A DNA stretch of 64,000 bases from Chaetomium olivaceum (GCA_039881045.1 JAYWVB010000024.1:62001-126000); one strand, 5' to 3'. Counted from the first letter of the stretch, positions 23,001 to 33,744 are shown. Notes: generated from the sequence alone by a model not told the origin. A program made the numbers and translations.

Positions 23001-24668
23001 ATTGTCGAACAGCCTGCCAGTGAGGACTTGACGCGTTCCTGTGTCACACTCTATCCAGCCTGATGTGTCGTCATGTCGGAGCATCATGGCAAGAGATTCC
23101 CGGCCTGAAAGCGTGATTAATAATGGTTTTGAAACGATCATCATCATGCCTTACCCGGTACAGTGGGAGGCGGGCGGGGAACTGTAGGGTTGCGGCTTAA
23201 AAAGAAAAAACGAAAAGAACCTAGTCGGAAAGGTTTAACGTAAGGGAATGAAACATCAATATGCGACTTCCCTCAACAAGGCTCGCATTCTTCCAGGGTG
23301 ACTCATGATCCACTAGGCAGGTAGTACGCGAAAAGGTGCGGTTTCGAATCCGCTGGGTTTTATAGCTTCAAGGCTGCCTGGTGATCGCGACCTACAAATG
23401 CTGGCCGAAACCCGTTCAACGCCTATGTTATTCCTCCGGGCAAATCGGCCGTGTGACCGCTGGACCGTCACAGCTGCAGAGAGCATAATCCATGCAGCCT
23501 GTAGCAAGATGTACCAAAGACTCAACTTGAGAACGCACAGCGGAGGTCATCCACGCGCCTTTGGGTTACAGGGGCCCACGGCAGTAGAGGACGGAGGATC
23601 TTGGCCTTGCTGATGGACTCGGGGAATTTCCGATGTAATTACAGCTTGACTAAGGTACCTACCTAGACGGCTAGAGCTGGAACTCGCGACCTGATGCCTG
23701 CTCCTTCGAAGGCCAGGAGCCCCGGGTCCTCTTTTTATATTCACAAGGTCAGTCCCTGATGGTTTGCTCGATTGACCGTATGGGCTATTCACCTGGTCCG
23801 CGAGGGCACGGTTTTCCTACATAGTAAATAGGTAGTTGAAGGCCCGGGACGCCATTGAGCACAGCGGTGTTGGAGGAATGTTACGCTCCAACCCTGGTTT
23901 GTTGGTGAGCGCGTGACTTCAAGACCGGGGTCCATGCCGAAATCACCGACTCAACGGCAAAACAACGCTTTTTTGAACCGAAAAAAAGGGTTGGACGGTG
24001 ATTTCCATTACTACTGATTCGATTCATGGTATTTCTTTTCTTTAAACCGTTGCTGGGCTGTCAAGGTAAGGGTTCAACTTTTGAACCCTTACCCCTGTCT
24101 GATCGGACGCGCTGAAAAACAAACCAGGGTGTACTGTATGTATGTAAGGTACGAATATGATTGGCCGAATGGATGCTGCGACAGCCAGCACCGGAGGATG
24201 CAATTGCCGAAACCGATCGCGCTGTACGAAGTATATTTCAGCCAGTCATCGGGTGCCCAACAGTGGCAGTGGCTCGGGCGATTGAAACGTCTCGTGCGGC
24301 TGAAGGCAAGACTCGCCAGAAATCAAACAAGTCAAATCTGGGGCATATTTGATTGGCACAGGTTTGACCAGATTTGATTAGGCGAGGGGCATTCCGGACT
24401 GGGCATCACCAAACGTATCATGTGACCTCACCATAGGTACATAACCCGAGCCCCTTTACTTCTTCGACTTTTGCTTCGCTCAACTCCATCAATATATTGA
24501 GCTGCTGCATCGCTTCAAAAATAATCTATTCAATTCACTCCATCGCTCAATTTCATTAAAAAAACTCCCTTTCGTAATCTTATTATGTATCCGCTTATAC
24601 CTGCATCCTCCTCGCTGGCAAGTTAAGTTGAGATCTTACATCGGGGTTAGGGCTAGGGTAGCTGTCAA

Positions 24669-24719
24669 GATTACAAGGCTAAGACCACGCCTTTGGCGTG
24701 TGGTCGCCAAGGCGTAATC
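24669..24719. repeat. 51-nt imperfect palindrome (hairpin)
   Basis: The sequence begins GATTAC and ends GTAATC. The inner arms ACCACGCC and GGCGTGTGGT enclose a three-base TTT loop, and the outer parts pair imperfectly. It could be a remnant of a small inverted-repeat element or a transcription terminator-like hairpin; neither can be decided from the sequence. Confidence 0.6.
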
Positions 24720-25158
24720 AAACCCCCCGAGGTGGACCCAGGGGACCAGATGCGGTATTTTTCAGGGTCAGATGCCCGCACACAGCTGTTTGAACCAGAC
24801 ACAGACATCACGACGGTTGCACTGCAGTAGTTGACCATCAATTGGCTCAACTGGCCGTAATTACACTGTTTTCACTACGTTTGACTGTCCCATCCCGGTA
24901 TCCGTGGCTGTGGGTTTTCCAACAGTAGCCTCTTGCTTCAACGACCTAGATAACGATAACGATAATACCAAATATTTATATCTACTACTAAAAGAGGGAA
25001 TAAATTTGTAGAAGGAAGCTTTATTACGGTTTCAAACAAATAGAGCCGTCATAGATTAGCTTAATTTAATTGCTGTGATGTTAATATGTTAATAACGAGG
25101 CGCTCTTTGGGGTGGGTTTGGAAGGGGTTAGGGCTATGTATGGTGAACTCACATGATA

Positions 25159-25205
25159 ACGTACTTGCATAACGAAGCGCCCACCATAACGAAGCGCCCA
25201 CTTTT
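25159..25205 (+). repeat. Left terminal inverted repeat of the pogo element
   Basis: 47 bp, identical in reverse complement to the right end. Contains two adjacent copies of CATAACGAAGCGCCCAC (25168-25184 and 25185-25201). Confidence 0.93.
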
Positions 25206-25256
25206 TTACACCTAACAACCTTCCAACTCTATCCTCACTTTTCTCCACACAACAAA

Positions 25257-26912
25257 ATGGAATCTCTTCCAAAAGAAACTCGTATGATCCTTGCGCTTGA
25301 AGCTCTCAAGAAAGACCCTAAACTTTCTGTCCGAAAAGCTTCTGCGATCTACGAGGTCTCACGAAGCTCGCTCCGCGACCGACGCGCCGGAAAGCAACCA
25401 CGACGCGAAATACCAGCCAACCTTCGAAAACTGACTGACTTTGAAGAGCAAGTCCTTCTTGAGAGAGTACTCGACCTTGATGCGCGAGGATTTCAGCCCC
25501 AGCTCTCGGACCTTCGAGAAATGGCCGATCGCCTTCGGGCCGCACGCGGCGCGTCGGGCGTCGGACCCCGATGGGCAAACGGTTTCGTAAAGCGACATTC
25601 CAAGGTTACGACGCGTTTCCGACGCCGAATCGATTACAAGAGAGCCCAATGCGAAGATCCCGACGTAGTAAACGCGTGGTTTCGGCTCGTACGCAACGTA
25701 ATCGATAAATACGCGATCCAAGAGGGGGACATCTACAACTTCGACGAGACTGGGTTCCAGATGGGCATACTTTCGAGTGCAAAGGTCGTGACGAGCTCCG
25801 AGCGACGTGGACGGCCTCGCACAAAGCAGCCTGGCAATCGAGAGTGGGTTACGGTGATCCAAGCTGTGTGTGCGGATGGCTGGGTCGTGCCGCCGTACTT
25901 TGTCGTCAAGGGGAAAAACCACCTCCTCCCTTGGTACCAGGACAGCCGGTTCCAGCCCGAATGGAGAGTCCATACAAGCGAGAATGGCTGGACAACAAAT
26001 GAGATTGGCCTCGATTGGCTAAAACATTTCGACGAGGCTACCAAACGCCGTACGAGAGGGGTACATCGACTGCTCATCCTTGACGGCCACGAAAGCCACC
26101 ACTCGGTCGACTTCGAAGATTTCTGCAAGGCCAACAACATTGTTACACTTTGCATGCCTCCCCATTCTTCCCACTTTCTCCAGCCTCTTGATGTTGGGTG
26201 TTTTAGTCCGCTCAAGGCCTCGTACGGCAAGCGGATTGAGCAGATGATGCGGATGCAGATCACCCACATTACGAAGGAGGACTTCTTCGACGCGTTTGTC
26301 GAGGCATTTCACGCTTCAATCACAGCGAACAACATACGAGCGGGCTTTAGAGCAACTGGCCTTGTTCCTTTTGACCCTGAATTGGTAGTTTCTTGCCTCG
26401 ACCCTAAGCCACTTACCCCATCTCCTCCAAACTCGCGTCCCGGAACAGCCTCGACTTGGGCCCTGAAGACCCCATCCAATGCGTACGACGCGACCAAGAG
26501 CTCCATCACTCTCAAGCGGAAGATCGAGAACCATCAAGGTAGCTCTCCGACTCACATTTTCGACATCATCGACTTGCAGGCCAAGAGCATCTCAAAATTG
26601 GCACATGAAATGGTGTTACTCCGAGCTGAGGCCCAGGAACTTCGTACAGCAAATGAGCGACTAAGCAAGCGCCGTAGGACAAAGAAAACGCGTCTGCAGG
26701 AAGGAGGATCACTTAGTTTACAAGAGGCAAAGGGTTTGATGGCTGACCGGGGACTTGGTGATAAGGACTGCGAGGAAACGTCAGGGAGTAGTGGTTGTAT
26801 AACAGTGGGTGGGCCACGCATTCGGCTCTGCAGCAACTGCAAGAAGCCCGGCCACAATGCGCGGACATGTCAAGTAGTTTGCGAGATGTCTGAAGACAGT
26901 GACTCCGAGTAG
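25257..26912 (+). CDS. Fot1/pogo-family transposase with CCHC zinc knuckle (551 aa)
   Basis: Catalyses cut-and-paste movement of the surrounding element. The N-terminal psq-type helix-turn-helix covers about residues 5-50 (LALEALKKDPKLSVRKASAI then YEVSRSSLRDR), followed by a CENP-B/Tc5-type HTH (~65-130, RMA-like MADRLRAARGASGVGPRWAN then GFVKRH). The DDE_1 domain carries the three acidic catalytic residues in FDETGFQ (~163), LLILDGHESHHS (~277) and HFLQPLDVGCFSPLK (~310), the DDD pattern typical of pogo. A coiled-coil follows (~435-470), then a C-terminal CCHC knuckle CSNCKKPGHNARTC, an extra nucleic-acid-binding module found in some fungal members. The frame is intact, starting at the ATG 51 nt inside the left TIR. 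Confidence 0.95.
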   Translation: MESLPKETRMILALEALKKDPKLSVRKASAIYEVSRSSLRDRRAGKQPRREIPANLRKLTDFEEQVLLERVLDLDARGFQPQLSDLREMADRLRAARGASGVGPRWANGFVKRHSKVTTRFRRRIDYKRAQCEDPDVVNAWFRLVRNVIDKYAIQEGDIYNFDETGFQMGILSSAKVVTSSERRGRPRTKQPGNREWVTVIQAVCADGWVVPPYFVVKGKNHLLPWYQDSRFQPEWRVHTSENGWTTNEIGLDWLKHFDEATKRRTRGVHRLLILDGHESHHSVDFEDFCKANNIVTLCMPPHSSHFLQPLDVGCFSPLKASYGKRIEQMMRMQITHITKEDFFDAFVEAFHASITANNIRAGFRATGLVPFDPELVVSCLDPKPLTPSPPNSRPGTASTWALKTPSNAYDATKSSITLKRKIENHQGSSPTHIFDIIDLQAKSISKLAHEMVLLRAEAQELRTANERLSKRRRTKKTRLQEGGSLSLQEAKGLMADRGLGDKDCEETSGSSGCITVGGPRIRLCSNCKKPGHNARTCQVVCEMSEDSDSE

Positions 26913-26972
26913 TTTCAATTGATTTGAGCTGTTGTGGCTGAATTGACTTACACAAAGTGGTTGAGGTCCGGG

Positions 26973-27019
26973 AAAAGTGGGCGCTTCGTTATGGTGGGCG
27001 CTTCGTTATGCAAGTACGT
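26973..27019 (-). repeat. Right terminal inverted repeat of the pogo element
   Basis: 47 bp, exact reverse complement of the left TIR, including the doubled 17-bp unit. It is followed by the TA target duplication at 27020-27021. Confidence 0.93.
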
Positions 27020-27021
27020 TA

Positions 27022-29073
27022 CGGTTTTGGTGATGCCAAACCATTCGGTCCGAAATGCCCCTCTCTGATTAGTTTAAATTTGTTCACTTGAGCCACATCA
27101 AATCGCCACCCTCGCACATATCCCTAACCCTTCTCACACCCTTGATTTTCAAGATTTGCAACGAGATGCACGACGTCCGCTTCCTCTTTCTTATCAGCTA
27201 CTCTTCTAGAATTTTGCGCTTTCCGCGGAAAGCACCTTCGACAATGGAATCGCGAGGTAAATATTGAAGATCAACGACGGCCAACACCTCCCTAATCTAT
27301 TGGTGGATAACTAGTACACACGGGGGGTTACGGCACCCGGGGAAGTCGCGGTCTCAGAGAGCATGCTGACGAGGGAGCTTTGGTGGGGATACTATACTAT
27401 AACTGGTTCGCGGTTGGCTCGGTAAGTGTGGCGATGCGAATGTTTCCGCCAACAGACCCTGTCTCGAGCCTGTTCAACCTGTGGTGGTGGCGCGAAGCGG
27501 TTACACAGGCAGACAGGGCATGGCGCCCTGTGGCGATGGTGGTTGGGGAGGGCATCTTGAAAGGAAGCCACTTTATGTGGCCAATAGTCGCTGACGCAAA
27601 TATTCAAATAAAAAACTCAAATCCAAGCGCTTATTTGATTGCGGAAGTCCAAGACTGACCTACATAAGGCCGTGCCAACTACTCAAAGACGAGCCCTTGC
27701 TGGTTCTGAACTGTGCCAGTTTTGTGTCAAGGTTACGAGAATACACTCCACTAGCTACTTGCCTAGATTCCTTCGCCAGAGGGAGTAGACAGTTATATTA
27801 TTATCTATAAAGGATTAACGTTAGTTAAAGGTAATTAGGTATGTTGATTAATATATCAACAAGTAGTAGCCAAGTATCCATTTTGAAATTGTAGTCGAGG
27901 CGCTGGCAATGGGTGGCAAATACTAGGCTATACAATGCAGCGAGAGGACATAATTGGGGTCTGGCTCCCACACCGGCTACTACTCAAGCCAAACGCACGT
28001 CTGGACGCCCGCCTGGGTTAATAAGATGCCTGCCCGGTTTAGCGGCAAAGCGTCATACGCAATCGAGACAGACGACACTGAGAACACACTCAGGGGTCTA
28101 GCCTCAAAGAAAGAGCCGTCGGGAAAGAGGAAACAAGGGGCACGGTGCCTCTGTTCAATACGGTTGAGGAAGAGGACGGCGGGGATGAGACGCAGAGAGC
28201 CGTTTCGGAGCTCAGGGCGCAGCAGATAGAACTAGAGAAGCAACTATCAAAGCAAAAGGAGTTGGTCGAGCGGCTAGAGAGTGGCGGTTTGCGGATGAAC
28301 TATCATGATTAGTTTGCAAATGGATAGTTGTAGTGACTGCAATGGAAGGCAGATAAATGTCAAGCTATTAAATCATCCCCCATCGCGCCAAACCCTTCCC
28401 AAACCCGCCCTAGCCACCACACCACCTGAAACCTGAACCTTCCCCCTACCCTCCGATATCCTCCCCACGTTATCCTACGTGGGCTTTCCACCTCCCCTTC
28501 ACTCTGTATAACACGAATGGTCATTTTGAGATTTGAAAACGGTAGCTCGGTGATAATTAAGGGGATGGACCTCCGAAGAACCGATAGGCCTTGTCACCCC
28601 ACTCGGACACGCTATCTAGCGGGGACTTTTATTTAATTCTTAATGTTACTGTTGGAGGGACGAGTGGATATTCCACATAAGTTAGTCCTTGCTATAATAA
28701 TGCGTCCAACCTGACATCTCTGAAGCGGAGACGTGGACGGCAAGCCTTGGGCGGACCATGGCCAAAACAGGGAGAGCGTGTTGTGGCCAACATAGAACAA
28801 TTGGGGGTCAGCTTGGGGCTCACATGGTGCGAGGGACATGACGCTCAACATGGTGTTGATGTAAGAACTGTATTCATAGAACCGGAAACTACATGTACCT
28901 CGGTAGGTAATCTTATCCGTTCACTATCCAGTGTCTCTAGCAGACAGACTAAAAAGAAAGTATGTACTTTAGGTACTTAGGTAAATTGACAAAAGTAAAT
29001 AATCCAGCACTGTTACTAAGACAAAAAAAAGGGACATATTCAACAATTCGGTAACGGCCATGGAACGAACTTC
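27022..29073. other. AT-rich gene-poor stretch right of the transposon
   Basis: No intact gene supported. It contains one possible gene remnant (27954-28312, listed separately), TAGGTAC-like repeats around 28961-28981, and otherwise short open frames without motifs. Confidence 0.45.
27954..28312 (+). pseudogene. Possible gene remnant with a C-terminal coiled coil
   Basis: An open stretch reads ARFSGKASYAIETDDTENTL and then KKEPSGKRKQG. In a second frame it continues as an acidic and coiled-coil segment (VEEEDGGDETQRAVSEL, then QQIELEKQLSKQKELVERLE) ending at TAG about 28310. The composition looks protein-like, but there is no good start and at least one shift is needed. I do not recognise the family; it could be the tail of a decayed transposon or host gene. 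Confidence 0.3.
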
Positions 29074-29483
29074 CTAACAAAAGAAAACAGTAAAGTAATC
29101 CCACTGGAACATTGGAGGAATGCAGACGTCCGTATTGGCCCGATCGTACGTGTGTTGCGAAATGCTGTTCTGACAATCTGCCAACGTAGCATACAGATCC
29201 ATCTCACAGTTGTCCATGTTGGCGAGCTCGAACCCTCTATGGGGATCAGGAACATGGGTACAGTCTAGGTGGGCGAGGAGACGTCAGCCATCATGCTGGC
29301 GGAAGTGGCGTCGGGAAAAGAGGTCGTAGGTACACATACCCCTGTTAGCAATTCCCCCAAAAGAAGCCGTCGCCGCCGTCTCGCACTGGCCGTCACCGTA
29401 GATAACTAAATTCCCCAAGCATTAGCCGCTGTTACCAGCAGCACCAGGCTCAGGCTGGCCAGTGTTCCCCTCCGGGGGAGCAT
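29074..29483 (-). CDS. Small secreted cysteine-rich protein (~111 aa, effector-like), one frame break
   Basis: Exons 29483-29340 and 29264-29074, with a 75-nt GTATGT...CCTAG intron. The first ~22 residues form a clear signal peptide: MLPRRGTLASLSLVLLVTAA followed by an ANA cleavage site. The mature part reads NLVIYGDGQCETAATASFGG, then CTHVPDPHRGFELANMDNCE, and ends FTVFFC. It has six cysteines, enough for three disulfides. Signal peptide and mature part are in different frames, meeting at the G run (minus strand) at 29413-29416. One more G joins them in frame, the same kind of defect seen in many genes here. Small size, secretion and six Cys fit an apoplastic effector or antimicrobial-type protein; no named family was recognised. 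A second frame overlaps its 5' end (29422-29766), so the model is provisional. Confidence 0.55.
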
Positions 29484-29766
29484 TATCATTGCGTTGAATA
29501 GCAGGAGAAACGCGAGACCGGACTTTGATGAGATCGTCTTCGTATGTTGGGTCATCTGCAAGGCGCCTTGCCCTACAGAAGTGGAGAACGGCTTGACGGA
29601 AGATAGGTACGTCGATCTTGGTAGGAATCTCGATAAAAATATCTTTCTTCCACCCCTCGGCCTTGATCAAGTAGCGGATAGGGAAGGGGACGTCAGCCGC
29701 GTGGTCCTCTTCATATTGTTTGAAGACGACGTCCCGCCAGGTCTGGTTGAGATTTCTGCTTGTCAT
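29422..29766 (-). CDS. Hypothetical 114-aa protein overlapping the signal-peptide exon
   Basis: Open frame starting MTSRNLNQTWRDVVFKQYEE with protein-like, charged composition (KAEGWKKDIFIEIPTKIDVP), ending in a Pro/Gly-rich tail at TAA 29422-29424. A good acceptor (TTCTGTTCCAG) lies about 35 nt upstream of the ATG, suggesting a leader intron or an upstream exon. Its last 62 nt overlap, in another frame, the predicted signal peptide of the cysteine-rich protein. Either one model is wrong at this end or its true 3' end is spliced elsewhere. Unknown function. Confidence 0.4.
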   Translation of the reverse strand: MTSRNLNQTWRDVVFKQYEEDHAADVPFPIRYLIKAEGWKKDIFIEIPTKIDVPIFRQAVLHFCRARRLADDPTYEDDLIKVRSRVSPAIQRNDNAPPEGNTGQPEPGAAGNSG

Positions 29767-30558
29767 ATTGGTGTGGTGTACAGCGTTGATAACCTGGAAC
29801 AGAAAAGATCAACCGGATAGGTAGGTATTTATGTTCGTTTTCAACTTTCCTTTTTGCCCGAGCTCCCTCTTGCCGTCGTGTTGCCACTGAATTGCTTTTC
29901 TGGCAGAGGCGTATTTCCAAATTTGTATCGTGATTAGGGGATAAATCAAGGAAGTTTATTGTGTTGGTTGTTGAATGTCTGGAAGGCGGGGTCAGTACAA
30001 GTGCGCGCACACACACGCACAATATGTTCCGCCTCCCGGGTTTAATCGAAGGGGCAAACGAGGGCCCCGCCGCCCCGCTAAGTACGCACAAGGGAGAATG
30101 TTCCAAGCTTAGAACTGCCAGAGGCAGACATTGGCAGCATGAGAAACCTCAACTCACAGGACGCCGTTCCACGCAGAACTGCTCCTGGGTCCACGTACAT
30201 CGTAGTTCGCCCCTGTTCCTTCGCCATCGAATCCTAGGTCACGATCAACACGCGTTCTTCCCACGGCCCGGGGTTTCTAATTTCCTCTACTAGCCTGTCC
30301 GTGTCAGCGGTTCCAGGTGCGTGTTCTGCAATCATACCCACAACGTCCTCTACGAAAAGGGCAGTTTGTGATCCTGAAGGCCCCGTTGCCCCTCTTCGGG
30401 TGGTTACTAGCGCTTTTCGAATATGAGTCGGTGCTTCGTTCGAGGATTTGATACTAAACGACACATAGCATGTGAAATTCTAGGTCTCACAATCCTACGT
30501 TAATAATGGCCTCCACTGTATTTTATCAGCTACATTAACAAGTGAACCTTTACATAGG
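29767..30558. other. Intergenic stretch, nothing recognised
   Basis: Probable upstream region of the minus-strand small genes. Contains a CA/GT-rich stretch around 29999-30025. No coding feature is supported. Confidence 0.45.
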
Positions 30559-32378
30559 CTAGCAGACATCAAGCTTCCTCAACAAGAACCCATCGTGCTG
30601 CAACTTTTGAAACACCTGATCGGGATCATGATTCCGCGAGACCTCGCACAGCTTGGCAACATTCTCCGCTCCGTAGCTAGCCAACGGATTTTGATCACGA
30701 GAGCAGTCGTTCATGTAGAGCACCCCGACGGTCGACCGCTTCTTCCACTCTTCAGTTGTGGCAATGGACACGCTGCGGACGAGATCGTCGTCGGCCGCAT
30801 TCTGCCAATCGATGAGAGTTGTCCACCCTGTCAAAACGGGAAAAAGTAACATATTAGTTCTGCTTTACTTTGACATGAACCAACGCTGGGCAGGCTAGTC
30901 GGCTTTAGCAGATAGAACTTACATGAAATGCCCTCGGATGGACTCAACCCCAACGCGTTGCCCCCATTTTCGACACTCTTCCGAGCCAGGTTTGCGGTGA
31001 CGGGCTGAATAACAAAGGTCTGGTTTGCACCCGTCTTGCTGTACACATCGGCGGCGCGCTCCGCCCAGAAGTTGTACATGTCGACGTACAGATCGCCATC
31101 GATCTGTGTGGATACGCCGCGGTAGTCGTGGCGGTTGGCCATCCAGCCCACCTGCCCGCCCGAGGCCTCCAGCAGTTCCAGGTGGGAAAGATTGGTAGGA
31201 GGCAGAGCGGTGGCGAGCACGGGGATATCGGCAAAGGCTGCGAAGGCGTCCGGTCGCGTGGTGGCGGGCTGCGAGTAAATAAAGCCCGCGGTAGCGCCGC
31301 CGAGGGTCGACAGTGCGATCACGGTCGCGCGAGGGTCGGAGGTTGCTGCGTCGAGCTGCCAGGCGGCTAGGGCACGGAGGAAAGTGGGTATTTCTGATGG
31401 GGCGTAGGCCACGACCTCGGCGTACACCTTTGGGATGGGGATGGTAACTAGGTCGAAGCGGGTGACGATGCCTGCGGCTCACGTTGAGTGAGGGGGGTTT
31501 TGTAAGAGGGGCGACCGTGGGACGTACCAAAGTTTGGACCGCCACCCTTCAAAGCCCAGAAGAGGTCCTGGTTCACCTGGGCGCTTGCCTCGACGATAGT
31601 GCCGTTGCCCAGGACAAGCTCTACGCGACGCACGTTGTCCGCGGCAAGGCCATACTCACCCGAAAAGAAGGAAAGGCCGCCTGAAAGAAACCCAACGTTA
31701 GAAGAAATGGTCAACCTAACGTTGGTCTCCCTCATCATTGACCCAAAGTAGAACTAGAAAAGGGAACCACATACCACCAAGCAGCAATCCTCCAACCCCC
31801 AAGCTCGTCAACCTCCCACTAACAACAGTGACATTATACGGATCCAACGCCTCCACAACGCCCCCCCACCGCTGGCCCGGCCCAACGCTCACCACACTAG
31901 CATCGGCACTGACGTTAATCGCATCCAGGCGGGACAGGTCCAGCAGCATACCCGGCTCGCCGATGCTGGCCCAGCCTGGGTTGGGTGAGTGCCCGCCGCT
32001 GCGGATGGCAAACAGCACCTGGAACTGCACGATGATGCGGAGGACGACCGACAGGAGCTGGGCCGAGGTGGGCCGGACGACGCAGGATGGTGCTGCCCAG
32101 CATGTTTCTGACCTGCATGTCGAAGCCGGAAGTTAGAATTAGGTGACCCAGGGGGCCGGGTAGGGGAAGCGGGAGAGGGGGCGGGGCTTGAAGCTTCAGG
32201 GGTAAGACATGCACGACGCATGCACGTACCAGTTTACATCAATGAAGGCCTGGTCGACAGGGGCAACGACGACGAGGTCCGGGCCGAGGGTCTGCTGGAC
32301 GGCTAGACAGCCCTCTGCCGCGACCGTGGCGGGATTGGCGTGCCCGCTGGACGGACGCTTCTTGGTGAGCTGTGTCAT
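30559..32378 (-). CDS. FAD-linked oxidase, BBE/PCMH type (485 aa)
   Basis: Five exons: 32378-32230, 32112-31775, 31680-31528, 31471-30923 and 30827-30559. All junctions are GT...AG with matching phase and no frame break. It oxidises a small molecule using covalently bound FAD and O2. The FAD-binding domain shows AIRSGGHSPNPGWASIG (the GGHS histidine expected to bond FAD), SVGPGQRWGGVVEAL, and SGRLTSLGVGGLLLGGGLSF (the cysteine used for a second FAD bond is replaced by Thr). ALKGGGPNFGIVTRF follows. The berberine-bridge C-terminus is YMNDCSRDQNPLASYGAENV. No signal peptide, so probably cytosolic. It is a relative of the 38.3-40.0 kb oxidase and lies at one edge of the tailoring-enzyme cluster. 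Confidence 0.9.
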
Positions 32379-33104
32379 CCTTCAATACTGGTTGTGCAAC
32401 GGGACCGCTGACCTGACCTAATATTTTGTGGACAAAGATACCTAGTTTTTCAAGGAGACTGCTTCGTCTTCTTAACGCCCTGGTCTAACTGCCGTGTCAC
32501 ACCAGGTGCACTAGGACGCGAACGCGACCAACGGACTCCGCCATGCCGCGGCAATCAATTAAGCGCTCGGCGGTTGATAAACCCGTTGCAACGAAGGCCC
32601 TTTGCGGTACTTAGCGGTGAGGGAACGAGTGCCATTGACAAGGTTAGCCCCCCTAACCGTTGAATTGAGGCGCAGACTGGCGCAGCACACCCAGTACCAA
32701 AAGACGTTGCCAATATGCCGAGTCACTGCCGATTTGACCAAGATGCCAACGGTCGGATCGGACGAATCGGATGCTCGGCACCCCTCCGCACTGCCGCGCG
32801 TTGTTGGCACCCGAGGAGGTCGAGACCCCAATCACCGCAACATTCCTATGTAACACTGAATACCGCGTCATTACTGCACGGGTCTTGTGGGTACCGAGGT
32901 AAGCAGCTCTGCCGATGGCACAGTGCTATCACAGCCATCGGAGATGTCACCTGTTCTGATGGGGATACAAATTGAAATTTGGAGTTCCAACGAGAGGTAA
33001 TCAATCACACCATTCGTATCGATTATTACAGGCACAAGGAATTTGAGCAAGATAGGTACCTTAAGGAACCTGATCCGCCCTCGCACCGCCATCCCTCGGA
33101 CTCC
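32379..33104. other. Intergenic stretch
   Basis: Promoter side of the first FAD oxidase and 3' side of the cupin gene. No gene supported. A TAGGTACCTTAAGG motif occurs at 33053-33066. Confidence 0.5.
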
Positions 33105-33744
33105 TCACGCCGTCTTGGCCCTGTCAGCAAAGCGCCACTGAAAGACGGACGTCTCCATCTTAGCACACGCCAGGTCCCAATCCGTCGTCCAGCACTTGTA
33201 GAACGGCTGGTAGCCCAACAAGCCCCCGATCCAGCGACCCAGCACCACTCCCATGACCATGGAGACGGTCGACCGAAAGGGCACCCACCACGGCAGTGTC
33301 AGGTAGGTGTCGCCCGTGTCCCACATGGAAAGCACTTGTATCATGTCCAGCTTCTTGCCGTGCACGACCACCTCCTCCTGGTAGCCATACCAGTTCTCGA
33401 AAAAGGTCAGATCCAAAGCAAACGCGGTGGCGGTGCGCTCGCCCGAGACATAGAAACGGATCGGCTCCGGCGAAGCATCCCCCCGTGGGAAAGCACAGGC
33501 GGTGGTTCACGCCGCGGCGGACGGCCAGCTCACCGTCCTTTGGCCGCAAAACACGCTCGACGCCTTCTAGCTCGACACCGAGGGCACCCTGCACGACGGT
33601 GAAGTACTCTTCTTGGTAGGGGTGGAAGTGGGTTGGTGGCGGCGGGAGACCGCGCAGCCGTGGGTGATCCGGGTGGATGACGACCTCGAAGTGGAATTGA
33701 CGCGTCTTGTCTGCGTGGGATTCTGGCAAAACGCGAGTCACCAT
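33105..33744 (-). CDS. RmlC-like cupin protein (~212 aa), one homopolymer frame break
   Basis: Single-domain cupin, intronless. Motif 1 is THFHPYQEEYFTVVQG (HxH...E...G metal ligands) and motif 2 is GELAVRRGVNHRLCFP with the last histidine. After a C run of six at 33479-33484 (plus strand) the frame slips. With five it continues GDASPEPIRFYVSGERTATA, then LTFFENWYGYQEEVVVHGK, and a C-terminal hydrophobic part, LPWWVPFRSTVSMVMGVVLG, to TGA/TAG at 33105. Relatives are common in fungal secondary-metabolite clusters, where cupins act as dioxygenases, isomerases or cyclases. Which reaction applies here cannot be told. Its neighbours are the FAD oxidase and an SDR. Confidence 0.75.

Larger units (their letters stand above)
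22059..25156. other. Gene-poor 3.1-kb stretch left of the transposon
   Basis: No supported coding gene. It contains a G-rich tract (22973-23000), TAGGTACC-like motifs (about 23651-23668 and 24433-24441) and a 51-nt hairpin (24669-24719). AT-rich sequence follows from about 24480. The composition and lack of genes fit a transposon-harbouring island. No clear TE protein remnant was recognised here. Confidence 0.5.
25159..27019 (+). mobile_element. Intact Fot1/pogo-type (Tc1-mariner superfamily) DNA transposon, 1,861 bp
   Basis: Perfect 47-bp terminal inverted repeats (25159-25205 and 26973-27019) start ACGTACTTGC. They are flanked by TA target duplications at 25157-25158 and 27020-27021. The single transposase gene is uninterrupted. 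Identical ends, an intact frame and no pile-up of C-to-T changes point to a recent insertion. Each TIR contains a tandem pair of a 17-bp unit, likely transposase binding sites. Confidence 0.93.

Noticed and set aside
23290..23375. tRNA-like B-box (GGTTTCGAATCC) near 23340
   Set aside because: The T-loop is one base too long, the stem does not pair properly, and no matching A-box or anticodon arm could be placed.
24644..24660. Telomere-like GTTAGGGCTAGGG
   Set aside because: Only about one and a half imperfect units; no array.
25257..26912. Repeat-induced point mutation of the transposon
   Set aside because: The frame is intact and GC-balanced, and the TIRs are identical; no excess of CpA-to-TpA change visible.
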